A stretch of DNA of 64,000 nucleotides from Flaviaestuariibacter flavus (GCF_004337505.1 NZ_SJZI01000002.1:290379-354378); one strand, 5' to 3'. Shown: positions 1 through 8,526, counted from the stretch's first letter. Notes: a model not told the origin generated them from the letters alone. A program made the numbers and translations.

Positions 1-1
1 G

Positions 2-313
2 GATACCGTAGAAATACAATCGCCCGACGGACCGGTTATTTTGGAAAACGATTGGGTGCTGGCGCTGACCGGCTACCAGCCAAACCTCCCCTTTCTGAGA
101 AAGCTCGGGATCGCTGTGGGCAGCGAACCGGTGTGCCAGCCGCACATCAATGAGGAAACGCACGAAACCAACCTGCCCGGGATTTACCTGGCGGGTGTTA
201 TCTGCGGTGGAATGAACACCCACCGGCTTTTTATTGAGAATTCCCGGGAGCATGCGGTCCGCATACTTGCCGATATAAGGAATAAAATGGAAAAAGCAAA
301 AAGTCAGATGTAA
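2..313 (+). CDS. ypdA: YpdA-family bacillithiol disulfide reductase, C-terminal part
   Basis: Only the last 103 or so codons are in the window; the start lies upstream. The visible part has the end of a two-dinucleotide-binding flavoprotein: a hydrophobic strand with LALTGYQPN, then GIYLAGVICGGMNTHRLFIEN near the end. The G-G-M-x-T-x-x-x-F-I-E-N ending is typical of YpdA proteins, FAD/NADPH reductases of the bacillithiol redox system. The 3' end of the coding sequence is also the T-rich side of a hairpin terminator serving the convergent YceI gene. The family call is inferred from the C-terminus alone; another thioredoxin-reductase-like flavoprotein is possible but less likely. Confidence 0.75.
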   Translation, partial: DTVEIQSPDGPVILENDWVLALTGYQPNLPFLRKLGIAVGSEPVCQPHINEETHETNLPGIYLAGVICGGMNTHRLFIENSREHAVRILADIRNKMEKAKSQM

Positions 314-342
314 GACCTCATTTCTGAGATCTTACACCTGAC
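291..342 (-). terminator. Intrinsic terminator of the YceI gene, overlapping the ypdA 3' end
   Basis: Two 18-nt arms (303-320 and 325-342) flank the loop TTTC. Read on the minus strand, all 18 positions pair if two G-U pairs are allowed, and the stem is followed by TTTTTGCTTTTT. On the plus strand the same two positions are A-C mismatches and no T tract follows, so it should work mainly for YceI. The T tract and half the stem lie in the last codons of ypdA. Confidence 0.8.
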
Positions 343-356
343 ATCCGAGATAAAAT

Positions 357-887
357 TTATGCTTGCTTGACGAGCTGGATCTCGCAAAGGAGACGGATAT
401 CATCGCTCACGACTACCTGGCCGGCTTCTGTGGCGGCATTCCAGGTAAGCCCGAATTCCTTGCGGCTGATTTTACCGGAAACCGTAAAGCCTGCTTTGGT
501 CTGGCCGTAGGGATCAACGACGATGCCGCCGAACTCCACATCGACCGTAACCGGCTTGGTTATACCACGGATGGTGAGATCACCGTGCAGCTTGGCGTTG
601 TCGCCGCTTTTTTCATACTTGTTTCCAACAAACGTGATCTGGCCGTGCTCGTCCGCATGGAAGAAATCGGCCGACTTCAGGTGCGTATCGCGTTGCTGGT
701 TGTTGGTGTCGATCGAATCCACATCGGCTTTAAAACGGATCGCAGAAGCCGTCGTGAAGTCGTCGCTTTCAGTGACCACTTCTACATCAAAACTCTTGAA
801 ATAACCGGTCACCGTAGTGATCATCAGGTGACGAACTTTGAATTGCACCTCGCTGTGGGTAGGGTCCAGTTTCCAGGTAATTGCCAT
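357..887 (-). CDS. YceI family protein
   Basis: A 176-residue protein that is a complete YceI-like domain, a lipocalin-like beta barrel that binds long isoprenoid or amphiphilic ligands in characterised members. Typical features are the opening WKLDPTHSEVQFKVRHLMIT, the middle SADFFHADEHGQITF and the late HGDLTIRGITKPVTVDVEF. There is no signal peptide, so it is probably cytoplasmic, unlike periplasmic E. coli YceI. It is a single-gene unit with its own terminator and a possible promoter about 40 nt upstream. The ligand cannot be told from sequence. Confidence 0.9.
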   Translation of the reverse strand: MAITWKLDPTHSEVQFKVRHLMITTVTGYFKSFDVEVVTESDDFTTASAIRFKADVDSIDTNNQQRDTHLKSADFFHADEHGQITFVGNKYEKSGDNAKLHGDLTIRGITKPVTVDVEFGGIVVDPYGQTKAGFTVSGKISRKEFGLTWNAATEAGQVVVSDDIRLLCEIQLVKQA

Positions 888-925
888 AAAAAGGTTTTAG
901 TGGTAAACAATCAATGTTACAACAT

Positions 926-933
926 CGAAGATA
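926..933 (-). promoter_or_regulatory. Probable -7 box for the YceI gene
   Basis: The minus strand reads TATCTTCG, one base off the Bacteroidota TAnnTTTG box. TTTT lies 19 nt further upstream at the -33 position. The start codon is 38 nt downstream. Confidence 0.4.
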
Positions 934-969
934 ATACAAGAATGCATTCGAAAAAAATTCTTTTACCGA

Positions 970-1176
970 TCAGCTTCTTTCTCCCTTGTTGTCTTTGGTA
1001 CTGGTATTGCGATGTGCATCCTGGTCGCGCTCCCGGCCCATCGGCTGCGATGGCTGGCTGCCGGTCTGCTTTCCATGATTCATTTTACCGGCTTCGCGCG
1101 GTAGGCCCTGGCCGCTCTGGTTGCTGGCGCCGGCACCCGATGTGCCTTTCTTGTTATTGTCTCCTCTTCCTGACAT
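970..1176 (-). CDS. Small hydrophilic Gly/Lys/Gln-rich protein, unknown function
   Basis: The reading frame encodes about 68 residues from MSGRGDNNKKG. It is rich in G, S, N, Q, K and R with almost no hydrophobic residues, so it is probably disordered. An upstream in-frame ATG at 1236 would add 20 residues; I prefer 1176 because the composition changes there and the style resembles short, very hydrophilic stress-associated proteins. No Shine-Dalgarno is visible. I do not recognise a family. It lies between YceI and a membrane protein on the same strand. It may be a spurious frame, since high-GC sequence gives many open frames. Confidence 0.45.
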   Translation of the reverse strand: MSGRGDNNKKGTSGAGASNQSGQGLPREAGKMNHGKQTGSQPSQPMGRERDQDAHRNTSTKDNKGERS

Positions 1177-1248
1177 AAAAATAGTTTCCGGTGTGGCATC
1201 ATGAATTGTGCCACAGGGCGACGGCTGCGCTACCAAAAAACTACCACA

Positions 1249-1722
1249 TCAGAGCACCAGCTCGGCGTTCGGGTGCTTCGGCTCCCGTTTTTTTTGCAGC
1301 AGGCGTAGCACCAACCCGGCCGCAAGGCCGCCAAGTGTGTAAATGCCGATCGTCATCAACGCAGTGGCTGCCGTGCGCATGCTGTGCTGCTCGTTGAGGC
1401 CGAGGGGCTGCGGCAGCAGCACGCCCCCGATACCGGCGGCAATCCCGAGAATCGTGCCGCGCACCACCGGGTGCTTTGCCTTCACACCCCCCAGGCTATA
1501 GTAGAGCGCATTTGTAAGGAGGTCGCCGGCCATGGTGATCCAGAAAAGCCGGGCTGTCCCCGGCTGGTTTGGGTGGCCCTTTGCCAGCAGCTTCCGGATG
1601 GCTTCCATTCCCAGGAGGTCCATCCGCGGCGCCTTCGGCACGGTACGGCGCAGTGTTTCATGTGTGGCCGTCAGCAGGGCCGAACCCGCAAGTCCGCCCA
1701 GCAAAGCATCGGTTGTGCGCAT
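1249..1722 (-). CDS. Predicted multi-pass membrane protein, unknown function
   Basis: A 157-residue protein with hydrophobic stretches near residues 5-20 (LLGGLAGSALLTATHE), 60-80 (FWITMAGDLLTNALYYSLGG), 88-104 (GTILGIAAGIGGVLLPQP) and 117-140 (TALMTIGIYTLGGLAAGLVL). This suggests about four short, Gly/Ala-rich transmembrane or re-entrant segments and a basic C-terminal tail (LLQKKREPKHP). The Gly-rich helices resemble small integral membrane proteins often found as conserved hypotheticals in Chitinophagaceae. The ATG at 1722 is the only sensible start. It is downstream of dnaG on the same strand across about 60 nt from that gene's stop. No function can be assigned. Confidence 0.65.
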   Translation of the reverse strand: MRTTDALLGGLAGSALLTATHETLRRTVPKAPRMDLLGMEAIRKLLAKGHPNQPGTARLFWITMAGDLLTNALYYSLGGVKAKHPVVRGTILGIAAGIGGVLLPQPLGLNEQHSMRTAATALMTIGIYTLGGLAAGLVLRLLQKKREPKHPNAELVL

Positions 1723-1781
1723 TTGTTTTTTTGAAAAAGGGGTGAAAATCGGGCCAGAGTCGGAAATGTCGATTCCCGCAC

Positions 1782-3803
1782 TTAGCGTATGATCACCGTC
1801 CCGAGCTTCTCCGTAAGCTCGCGCTCCATTTCCTTAAGCGCCTTGTGGGTCAGCAGGAGTGTCATTTGCTGCTCGGGCGAAGCCTTCTCGAGGTCGGCAT
1901 GGTTCTGCAGCATCAGCTTGCGGACCTTGCGGAGCTTGAGGTAATTCACCGCCGACTCCACTTCCTCGTTGGTCGTGTCTTTCTGCGTCAGCAGGTAATT
2001 ACCAAGCTCGTCGGAATTTTCACGGTCGATCGTTTTCTGAAAAGTGTTCCAGTCAAGCTGGAACAGCTTGGTTTGGTAACCGGCCGATTGTGCCTGTTCC
2101 GATTTCCAGTAACGGCTTTCCTCATGCGGGAAATGCAGGAGCGAAACGGCAAAGGCTGCCAGCTCGGCATCGGGATGGTAGATATACAGGTTCTTGTCCG
2201 GAACGCGGTGCTGGCCCAGCAGGTTGCGGTAGTCATGAATGAGACGCAGTACCGTGCCGCTTTCAAACAGCTCTTCTTCCGGCAGCTCCGACAGGATGAT
2301 CTCGGCGAAGGTGCGGCCATCAACGTTCTTATGCCCGTGCTCCAGCAACACGCGCGCCACCTCGCGCTCCTGCAGCTCGTCGCGGAACAGCAGCTGGAAC
2401 GTATTGTCGTCGAAGGAAGGTTCCGGGCCCTGCGCCTGCTCGGCCAGGGTTTGTGCTTCCTCGAAGGGCACCTTCTGCTCCTGCTTGGCAATACGATCGC
2501 GGATGAACTTATTTACCAGGTTGGTAAATCCGGCCTCGTCAATCTTCAGCAGCTGCGCGCATTGACGGATATAGTCCTGTTGCTTGGTAAAGTCTTCCGC
2601 TTTGTCAATCCTGGCGATGGTTTCGGCCACGCGGTTCACGACCTGCGCCTTGCGTGCCGAATCGTCACCAGCGTCGCGCATCGACACTTCCACCTGGAAC
2701 AGCACCACGTCCTTCCGGTTGTGCGCAATGAAATTCCGGAACTCCACGGCGCCGACCTTTTGCACATAACTGTCCGGGTCCTCGCCGTCGGGGATCAGCA
2801 CCAGCTTTACGTTGAGGCCTTCTTCTAGCGCCATGTCGAGGCCGCGCAGTGCGGCCTTGATGCCGGCGCCGTCGCCGTCGTAAATGATGGTGAGGTTCTT
2901 CGTGAATTTCTTTACGAGTCGTAATTGCTCGGTGGTGAGCGAAGTACCGCCGGACGCCACTACGTTTTCAACACCCGCCTGGTGCAGCGAGAGTACATCC
3001 GTATAACCTTCCACAAGCAGGCATTCATCGAACTTGTCAACCGCCTGCCGCGCGAAGTACATCCCGTATAGAATGCGGCTCTTTACATAGAGCTCGTTTT
3101 CGGGTGTGTTGATGTATTTCGGGGCCTTGTCGTTCTTCTTGATCAGGCGCGCGCCGAAGCCAATCACGCGGCCGCTCGGGTTGTGGACCGGGAAGATGAT
3201 CCGGTCGCGGTAATTATCTACCCAATCGTTGTTGCGGAATGCGATGAGACCCGCTTTCTGCGTCAGTTCGCGGTTGTATTTCTGCTTAAACGCAGCCGAT
3301 GCAAAAATGTCGCGTTTGTCGGGGTTATAGCCGATGCCAAACTTACGCAGCGTTTCCTCGGTGAAGCCACGCTGCTGCAGGTACGAAAGCCCGATATCTT
3401 TTCCCTCTTCTGTTTCGAAAAGCTGCTGCTCAAAAAACTTCTGGGCAAAGGTGTTGATGATGTGCAGGCTCTCGGCGGTCTGTTGCTGCTCCCGCACCTC
3501 CTGCGATACCGCCGTCTCCTGCACCTCGATATTGTAGCGGGCGGCCAGCCAGCGCAGCGCCTCCACGTAGGAAAACTTCTCGTGCTCCATCACGAAGGAG
3601 ATCGAGTTGCCGCTCTTGCCGCATCCAAAACATTTGTAAATGCCTTTAGATGGCGACACCGTGAAAGAAGGCGTGCGCTCGTTATGAAACGGACAAAGCC
3701 CGAGGTAATTGGCTCCCCTCCTTTTGAGGCGTACGAAATTCCCCACGATGTCGAGCACATCCACGCGGTCCTGTATCGCCTGTATCGTTTGTTGGGTAAT
3801 CAT
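1782..3803 (-). CDS. dnaG: DNA primase
   Basis: A 673-residue primase that makes RNA primers at the replication fork. The N-terminal CHC2 zinc ribbon is clear (C37, H40, C58, C61 in LCPFHNERTPSF and YKCFGCGKSG). The primase core follows, with the Toprim signature LLVEGYTDVLSLHQAG, the glycine-rich ASGGTSLT and the acidic IIYDGDGAGIKAA. The C-terminal part (about 430 to the end) is the helical DnaB-interacting region and is poorly conserved, as usual. Start chosen at MITQQTIQ (3803): upstream residues lack family similarity, and a TATCTTTG -7 box sits 8 nt upstream of this ATG, so the longer frame from 3848 would begin before transcription does. Confidence 0.97.
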   Translation of the reverse strand: MITQQTIQAIQDRVDVLDIVGNFVRLKRRGANYLGLCPFHNERTPSFTVSPSKGIYKCFGCGKSGNSISFVMEHEKFSYVEALRWLAARYNIEVQETAVSQEVREQQQTAESLHIINTFAQKFFEQQLFETEEGKDIGLSYLQQRGFTEETLRKFGIGYNPDKRDIFASAAFKQKYNRELTQKAGLIAFRNNDWVDNYRDRIIFPVHNPSGRVIGFGARLIKKNDKAPKYINTPENELYVKSRILYGMYFARQAVDKFDECLLVEGYTDVLSLHQAGVENVVASGGTSLTTEQLRLVKKFTKNLTIIYDGDGAGIKAALRGLDMALEEGLNVKLVLIPDGEDPDSYVQKVGAVEFRNFIAHNRKDVVLFQVEVSMRDAGDDSARKAQVVNRVAETIARIDKAEDFTKQQDYIRQCAQLLKIDEAGFTNLVNKFIRDRIAKQEQKVPFEEAQTLAEQAQGPEPSFDDNTFQLLFRDELQEREVARVLLEHGHKNVDGRTFAEIILSELPEEELFESGTVLRLIHDYRNLLGQHRVPDKNLYIYHPDAELAAFAVSLLHFPHEESRYWKSEQAQSAGYQTKLFQLDWNTFQKTIDRENSDELGNYLLTQKDTTNEEVESAVNYLKLRKVRKLMLQNHADLEKASPEQQMTLLLTHKALKEMERELTEKLGTVIIR

Positions 3804-3811
3804 GGGGAGCG

Positions 3812-3819
3812 CAAAGATA
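3812..3819 (-). promoter_or_regulatory. -7 box of the dnaG promoter
   Basis: The minus strand reads TATCTTTG, a perfect TAnnTTTG, 8 nt before the dnaG ATG. Initiation a few bases past the box would leave almost no 5' leader. No good -33 TTTG is seen at the usual distance. Confidence 0.55.
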
Positions 3820-4011
3820 ACCGCTCCCGGGCAGTTCCGGGGAACCAAAGCGGCGGGCCACTACGGCTGTGCTTAGAAAAATATAAGAAAATGTTTTTTG
3901 ATAAACTAATTCTTTGTTTGGCCGGGCAGTTGGTAAATTTAGAATACCATCCTGATTGCACCGGTGAGGAACAAGAAGACGCATTTTTTAACCCTTCAAA
4001 ATACCCCTCTC

Positions 4012-4389
4012 ATGGTTCAGACCGATCTCGCACAACTCACTTCTGAAACAGCCGAATGGCGGCAGATTCTCCGCAACTACCGCGACGAATTCCAGGAATG
4101 CAAAAAGTTACTCCAGGATTCGGCTAAGGACACCGTTAAAGAACAGCTCGTAGACCTGGAGCATTTCGATAACCAGTTTCACATTCAGTTAATAAACATC
4201 CACGATCTCAAACAGGAGATCAAGCAGCACGAACGCCGGATCGGCTTTGAGCGCAACGGCGGCGGGCAACTTTCCAATGATACCTATTCGCAGCACGAAC
4301 GCCTGCTTGACGCCTTTCTGACCCTGGAGAACGGCTTGCAGCAGCTCCGTTCCGACTTCCGCGATTTTGTGAACGCTACCAACTGTTAG
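4012..4389 (+). CDS. Coiled-coil hypothetical protein
   Basis: A 125-residue, highly charged, helical protein: long heptad-like runs such as EWRQILRNYRDEFQECKKLL and HDLKQEIKQHERRIGF, interrupted by a short Gly/Asn/Ser-rich loop near residue 88, then another helix. No transmembrane segment or signal. I take the ATG at 4012 (MVQTDLAQL) rather than 3964, because the extra 16 residues are basic and unlike the rest. It is divergent from dnaG and followed at once by a strong terminator whose stem starts inside the last codons, so it is monocistronic. Family not recognised; an antiparallel coiled-coil bundle is the likely fold. Confidence 0.75.
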   Translation: MVQTDLAQLTSETAEWRQILRNYRDEFQECKKLLQDSAKDTVKEQLVDLEHFDNQFHIQLINIHDLKQEIKQHERRIGFERNGGGQLSNDTYSQHERLLDAFLTLENGLQQLRSDFRDFVNATNC

Positions 4390-4403
4390 GTAGCGTTTTT
4401 TTT
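4373..4403 (+). terminator. Intrinsic terminator overlapping the stop codon
   Basis: The arms ACGCTACC and GGTAGCGT pair perfectly around an 8-nt loop holding the TAG stop, followed by eight T residues. Confidence 0.9.
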
Positions 4404-4471
4404 CGGCCGTACCCACTCCCGACCATCGTGCCGGGGCACTTGCATTCATACGCTCAACTAAAAAATGCTAT

Positions 4472-6607
4472 ATGGCTGAATTTGATACCGCCCATGTCCG
4501 GAACATCGTTCTGCTGGGCCATGCCGGCGCCGGGAAAACCACGCTGGCAGAATGCATGCTTTTTGAAGCCGGATTAACGAGCCGCCGCGGTTCCGTCGCC
4601 GAAGGCAATACGGTCGGCGACTTCCACGAGCTCGAACACGAGCGCGGCAACTCCATCTTCTCAAAATTGATGCATACACGATGGCGCGGGTATAAGATCA
4701 ATATCCTCGATACACCGGGCTACGACGACTTTGTTGGTGAAGTGCTATCCGCCCTGCGTGTAGCCGATACGGGTGTGATGCTGCTCAACGCGGTTGGTGG
4801 CGTGGAAGTGGGAACGGATGTCATCTGGCAGTACACGGAGCGTTTTCGCACGCCGATGCTGTTCGCGGTCAATAAGCTCGATCACGACAAGGCCGACTTC
4901 GACCGCACCGTGCAGGAAGCGCGCGAGCATTTCGGTCGGCGGGTGGTGATGGTGCAATATCCCTTGCAGACCGGCGCGGGCTTTCATGAGATCGTGGATG
5001 TGCTCCATATGACGCTGTATAAGTTTCGTGATACCGGCGGGAAACCCGAAAAGCTACCGATTCCGGAAGGCGATAGAACCCGCGCCGAAGCCCTGCACCG
5101 CGAGCTGGTGGAAGCGATTGCGGCAGTTGATGAAACGCTGATGGAACACTACTTCGACAAGGGCGAGCTCGAAGAGGACGAACTGAAGGCAGGTCTGCGT
5201 GCGGCCATGATCGCGCATGAGCTCTTCCCGCTCTTTTGCCTGAGCGCCGAGCGCAATATGGGGTCGGGACGCATCATGGGCTTCATTGATAATGTTTGCC
5301 CGAGCGCCTGCGAATTGCCCGCACCGGTGTCGAAATCGGGTGAGAAAGTCGAATGCAGCGCCGAAGCGCCTCCCTGCGTTTTTATTTACAAAACAGTATC
5401 CGAAGCACACGTAGGCGACCTTTCCTTTTTTAAAGTATTTAGCGGCACGATCCGCCAGGGCATGGACCTCGTGAACGAATCGAACGGGGTTGTGGAGAAG
5501 CTGGGCCAGCTGTTCCTGATGGAGGGCAACAAGCGGATACCGGTGCAGGAGCTTGTCGCCGGCGACATCGGTGCGACCCTCAAGCTGCGCAACACCCACG
5601 TCAACAATACGCTTCATGCCCGCGGGAAGAATTACGAGCTGCTTCCCATCGAATTCCCCGCACCCAATATGACGGTGGCCATCGAAGCGGTTAAAAAGGG
5701 CGAGGAAGAAAAGCTGGCCAGCGCGCTGCACCAGCTCCGCGAGGAAGATCCCACCCTGATCGTGGAGGTGTCGCCAGAGCTGCACCAGACGCTGCTGCAT
5801 TGCCAGGGCGATATGCACCTCGCGGTGGCCCGGTGGAAGATCGAGCACGGTCAAAAGCTCGAGGTTCGCTTCGACCGGCCGCGCATCCCCTACCGCGAAA
5901 CGATCCGCTCGTCCGCGGAAGCGCTTTATCGCCATAAGAAGCAGTCGGGCGGCGCGGGACAATTTGCCGAGGTACAACTGCGAATCGAGCCGTGGTACGA
6001 GGGAATGCCCGACCCGGCAGGCCTCAACGTCCGTGGCCGCGAAGTGCTTGAGCTTCCATGGGGCGGGCAGCTGGCTTTTTACAACTGCATTGTAGGTGGA
6101 GCTATCGATGCGCGCTTTCTTCCGTCGATTCTCAAAGGTGTCATGGAAAAAATGCAGGAGGGACCGCTGACGGGCTCCCACGTGCGCGATGTGCGCGTGT
6201 CGGTTTTTGACGGGAAAATGCACCCGGTGGACTCAAACGATATCTCTTTCAAGATCGCGGGAATGATGGCTTTCCGCCAGGCTTTTCCGGAAGCGGCTCC
6301 GCAGGTGCTCGAACCGGTGCAGCAGGTAGAAGTACTGTGCCCCGATGACCTTACCGGAGCCGTAATGGGTGAGCTCCAAAGCCGTCGGGGCGTGGTGGAG
6401 GGCATCGACAGCGAAGGAAGTTTCCGCAAGATCAACGCACGCGTGCCGCTGGCGGAGCTGCACGATTTTTCGTCAGCCCTGCGGTCCATTACACAGGGAC
6501 GGGCAAAGTTCAGTATGCACTTTGCGGACTATCAGCCGATGAGTTTTGAACTGCAGAAGCGGCTGACCGAAGCTTACCGCCACCATGAAATGGAAGCTCT
6601 GGCGTAG
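4472..6607 (+). CDS. Elongation factor G-like GTPase (EF-G paralogue)
   Basis: A 711-residue translational GTPase with the five-domain EF-G layout. G1 is GHAGAGKTT (residues 16-24), G3 is DTPGYDDF, G4 is NKLD, followed by a G5-like LSAE. The C-terminal half has the domain IV/V signatures GQFAEVQLRIEP and VMGELQSRRGVVEGI. In classical EF-G, G3 reads DTPGHVDF and the histidine activates GTP hydrolysis; here it is tyrosine, a substitution common in the EF-G-like paralogue family. It is therefore probably not the main translocase but a secondary EF-G of unclear role. The start at 4472 fits the domain boundary. It is transcribed alone, after the terminator of the preceding gene. Confidence 0.92.
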   Translation: MAEFDTAHVRNIVLLGHAGAGKTTLAECMLFEAGLTSRRGSVAEGNTVGDFHELEHERGNSIFSKLMHTRWRGYKINILDTPGYDDFVGEVLSALRVADTGVMLLNAVGGVEVGTDVIWQYTERFRTPMLFAVNKLDHDKADFDRTVQEAREHFGRRVVMVQYPLQTGAGFHEIVDVLHMTLYKFRDTGGKPEKLPIPEGDRTRAEALHRELVEAIAAVDETLMEHYFDKGELEEDELKAGLRAAMIAHELFPLFCLSAERNMGSGRIMGFIDNVCPSACELPAPVSKSGEKVECSAEAPPCVFIYKTVSEAHVGDLSFFKVFSGTIRQGMDLVNESNGVVEKLGQLFLMEGNKRIPVQELVAGDIGATLKLRNTHVNNTLHARGKNYELLPIEFPAPNMTVAIEAVKKGEEEKLASALHQLREEDPTLIVEVSPELHQTLLHCQGDMHLAVARWKIEHGQKLEVRFDRPRIPYRETIRSSAEALYRHKKQSGGAGQFAEVQLRIEPWYEGMPDPAGLNVRGREVLELPWGGQLAFYNCIVGGAIDARFLPSILKGVMEKMQEGPLTGSHVRDVRVSVFDGKMHPVDSNDISFKIAGMMAFRQAFPEAAPQVLEPVQQVEVLCPDDLTGAVMGELQSRRGVVEGIDSEGSFRKINARVPLAELHDFSSALRSITQGRAKFSMHFADYQPMSFELQKRLTEAYRHHEMEALA

Positions 6608-6747
6608 AAAACGGGCCACTCACCGCGAAAATCCGGTGGTTGAGCGCTGATATTGACGGTTGAGGCTATTAAAGGATCGATTTATAGATGACCCGGTTTA
6701 ACTTGTTCCGAACAAGCGAATCCAATCATTAAATAAATCTTCTACCT

Positions 6748-6999
6748 ATGCATGCCTACTTCCGTAACCACCAGCTGTACCTGGCCGAAAAATCCGCCTG
6801 GCTTGAGCGCCAGACGCAGAAGTCCAGCAAGCGGGCGCTGATGAAGATCGAGAGCCTCCGGCTGATCTCGCAGGCCGGCGAGGATGTCGAGCAGATCCGC
6901 CTCGTGGAAAAGCTGGTTAAAGACTCACTGCTGACGCTCGTACCGGCCCAGAGCATCCTCCACCGCGAGGGCTTCTATAAATTCAACCTCCGCAACTAA
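6748..6999 (+). CDS. Small helical hypothetical protein
   Basis: An 83-residue protein starting MHAYFRNHQLYLAEK, mostly helical and rich in Glu, Lys, Leu and Arg, with no signal peptide. It has its own strong terminator immediately downstream and a 140-nt gap upstream, which supports an independent gene. I do not recognise a family. Confidence 0.65.
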   Translation: MHAYFRNHQLYLAEKSAWLERQTQKSSKRALMKIESLRLISQAGEDVEQIRLVEKLVKDSLLTLVPAQSILHREGFYKFNLRN

Positions 7000-7023
7000 G
7001 GATCATATTCCGCCAAATAACGA

Positions 7024-7048
7024 GGCAGCCGGAATGGCTGCCTTTTTT
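7024..7048 (+). terminator. Intrinsic terminator of the 83-residue protein gene
   Basis: GGCAGCC and GGCTGCC pair around the loop GGAAT, followed by six T residues. Confidence 0.9.
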
Positions 7049-7120
7049 GCGCGCGGAAAACGCGGAACCCACGGAAAAATATTATCGCGACACTCCACGG
7101 TTCCGGCATGCCCGAAAAGA

Positions 7121-7150
7121 AAAACCCCGACGCTACCGTCGGGGTTTTTT
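7121..7150. terminator. Bidirectional terminator, mainly for the GH5-like gene
   Basis: A perfect 12-bp inverted repeat, AAAACCCCGACG and CGTCGGGGTTTT, around the loop CTAC. T tracts are present in both directions. It sits 18 nt after the stop codon of the minus-strand hydrolase. Confidence 0.9.
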
Positions 7151-7167
7151 ATAGGTCCAATCAATCA

Positions 7168-8313
7168 TCAGGCTATAGCGGAAAGCACAACCTTCTTCGC
7201 ATCCTTACGGGCTTCGGCGATAAAGCCGCGCAGGAAGTCGACTTCCTCCTGGCGATAGGCTTCGCCATTGGCGCGGAAGATGTCGTGGAACCACAGCTCG
7301 GGCTCCTGCTCGTAGGGCGTCTGCCAGCTGTCCCAGGGGCAGTGTGTCTGCGACTTACCGGCAACAAAGCCCCAGTTATACGCGCCGACACCGTGCTCCC
7401 GGAAGAGGGGCAGGATCTCCTGGAAGGTGTTGCCAAAGGGGCGGGCCATATACTCCGTGCAGAACATCGGGCGGCCGAAGCGGCTCAGCTGCTCGAGACG
7501 GTTTTTCATCCCCTCTTTATTGGCGTAGCAATGGAAGGAGATCACGTCGGAGTGAGTAAACATGTAGTTATCCAGCACCGAAGCGGTGCTTTCGGAAGCC
7601 CAGTTCTCCGACTCCTGCCACGGAGCCATCGTAATGGGCTGGTCGGGGCCGATGCCGCGTACCCAGCGGATCGTTTTTTTCAGCAGCTCCAGCGACAGTT
7701 CGGCTTTGTGCTTTACATAGTAGTCGTCCTTGTACGAAGCGAGGTTCATGTTGTCGGGCTCATTGTAGAGGTCCCAGATCACCACGCGGTCGTCGTGCTT
7801 GAAATGGTTCACTACGCCGTGCACATACTCGTACAGGTCGTCGTAACGGTCGGGGTTGTTAAGCACCTCAAAGCCGGGGCACTGCACCCAGCCCGAGTTG
7901 TGCACGTTGTGTTTGGGGGCGCGCTGCTTTCCGAGCCTGGGGTTCGGGTCCCATACGGCATCGAAAAGCACCAGCATGGCGCGGATGCCGTGTTTTTTGG
8001 CAATGGAAAGGAAGAGGTCGATCCGCTCCAGGAAGCCTTTGCTGTCCTGCTCCCACAGCAGGTGGTGCAGAAATACCCGCACGGTGTTGAAGCCGAGCGA
8101 GGCAGCCCAGCCGAGCTCCTTGTCGATGAGGAAGGGGTCGAAGGTCTCGGCCTGCCACATTTCGAGCTGGTTGATGGCATTATGGGGAACAAAGTTGCAG
8201 CCGACCAGCCAACCGGTCTTGCGCTGCCATTCGGCGGCTTTTTCGACGGTCCAGCGGTAGCTCATTTCAGGGTCCTGATCCGGGTGGGGGTGGTTCAATA
8301 CAATAGGTTGCAT
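7168..8313 (-). CDS. GH5-like (clan GH-A) glycoside hydrolase, cytosolic
   Basis: A 381-residue TIM-barrel hydrolase. The clan GH-A hallmarks are present: FNTVRVFLHH, the acid/base motif DLYNEP (E185) and the nucleophile motif FCTEYMARP (E287). Homologues are often labelled cellulase or 1,4-beta-xylanase, but there is no signal peptide, so the substrate is probably an imported oligosaccharide or a glycoside made inside the cell. The start MQPIVLNHPHP at 8313 leaves a complete barrel. It diverges from galK across 213 nt and is followed by a strong terminator, so it is a single unit. The context of galK and galM suggests sugar catabolism, but the actual substrate is unknown. Confidence 0.85.
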   Translation of the reverse strand: MQPIVLNHPHPDQDPEMSYRWTVEKAAEWQRKTGWLVGCNFVPHNAINQLEMWQAETFDPFLIDKELGWAASLGFNTVRVFLHHLLWEQDSKGFLERIDLFLSIAKKHGIRAMLVLFDAVWDPNPRLGKQRAPKHNVHNSGWVQCPGFEVLNNPDRYDDLYEYVHGVVNHFKHDDRVVIWDLYNEPDNMNLASYKDDYYVKHKAELSLELLKKTIRWVRGIGPDQPITMAPWQESENWASESTASVLDNYMFTHSDVISFHCYANKEGMKNRLEQLSRFGRPMFCTEYMARPFGNTFQEILPLFREHGVGAYNWGFVAGKSQTHCPWDSWQTPYEQEPELWFHDIFRANGEAYRQEEVDFLRGFIAEARKDAKKVVLSAIA

Positions 8314-8438
8314 GGCTGTAAAGGGTCAGTTCTTTTTGTTGTAGTTGAGACGACAAAATAACTTCAAAGGGCTGCGGCAGGATTGTTGAAATCGGGTTAA
8401 ACCGGCCGAATCATCGACGAAAAAAGGAATTTTCAAGA

Positions 8439-8461
8439 CGGGCCTCCGGGCCCGGTTTTTT
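8439..8461 (+). terminator. Terminator-like hairpin upstream of galK
   Basis: CGGGCC and GGCCCG pair around the loop TCCG, then G and six T residues. It points toward galK, yet no plus-strand gene lies upstream of it. Either it is an attenuator in the galK leader or it ends a short unseen transcript. Confidence 0.6.
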
Positions 8462-8526
8462 AGCGTAACGGGATCAGCTGCAATACAGTAGCTTGCGACC
8501 CGGGAACCGAATAAAAAGACCTACAG

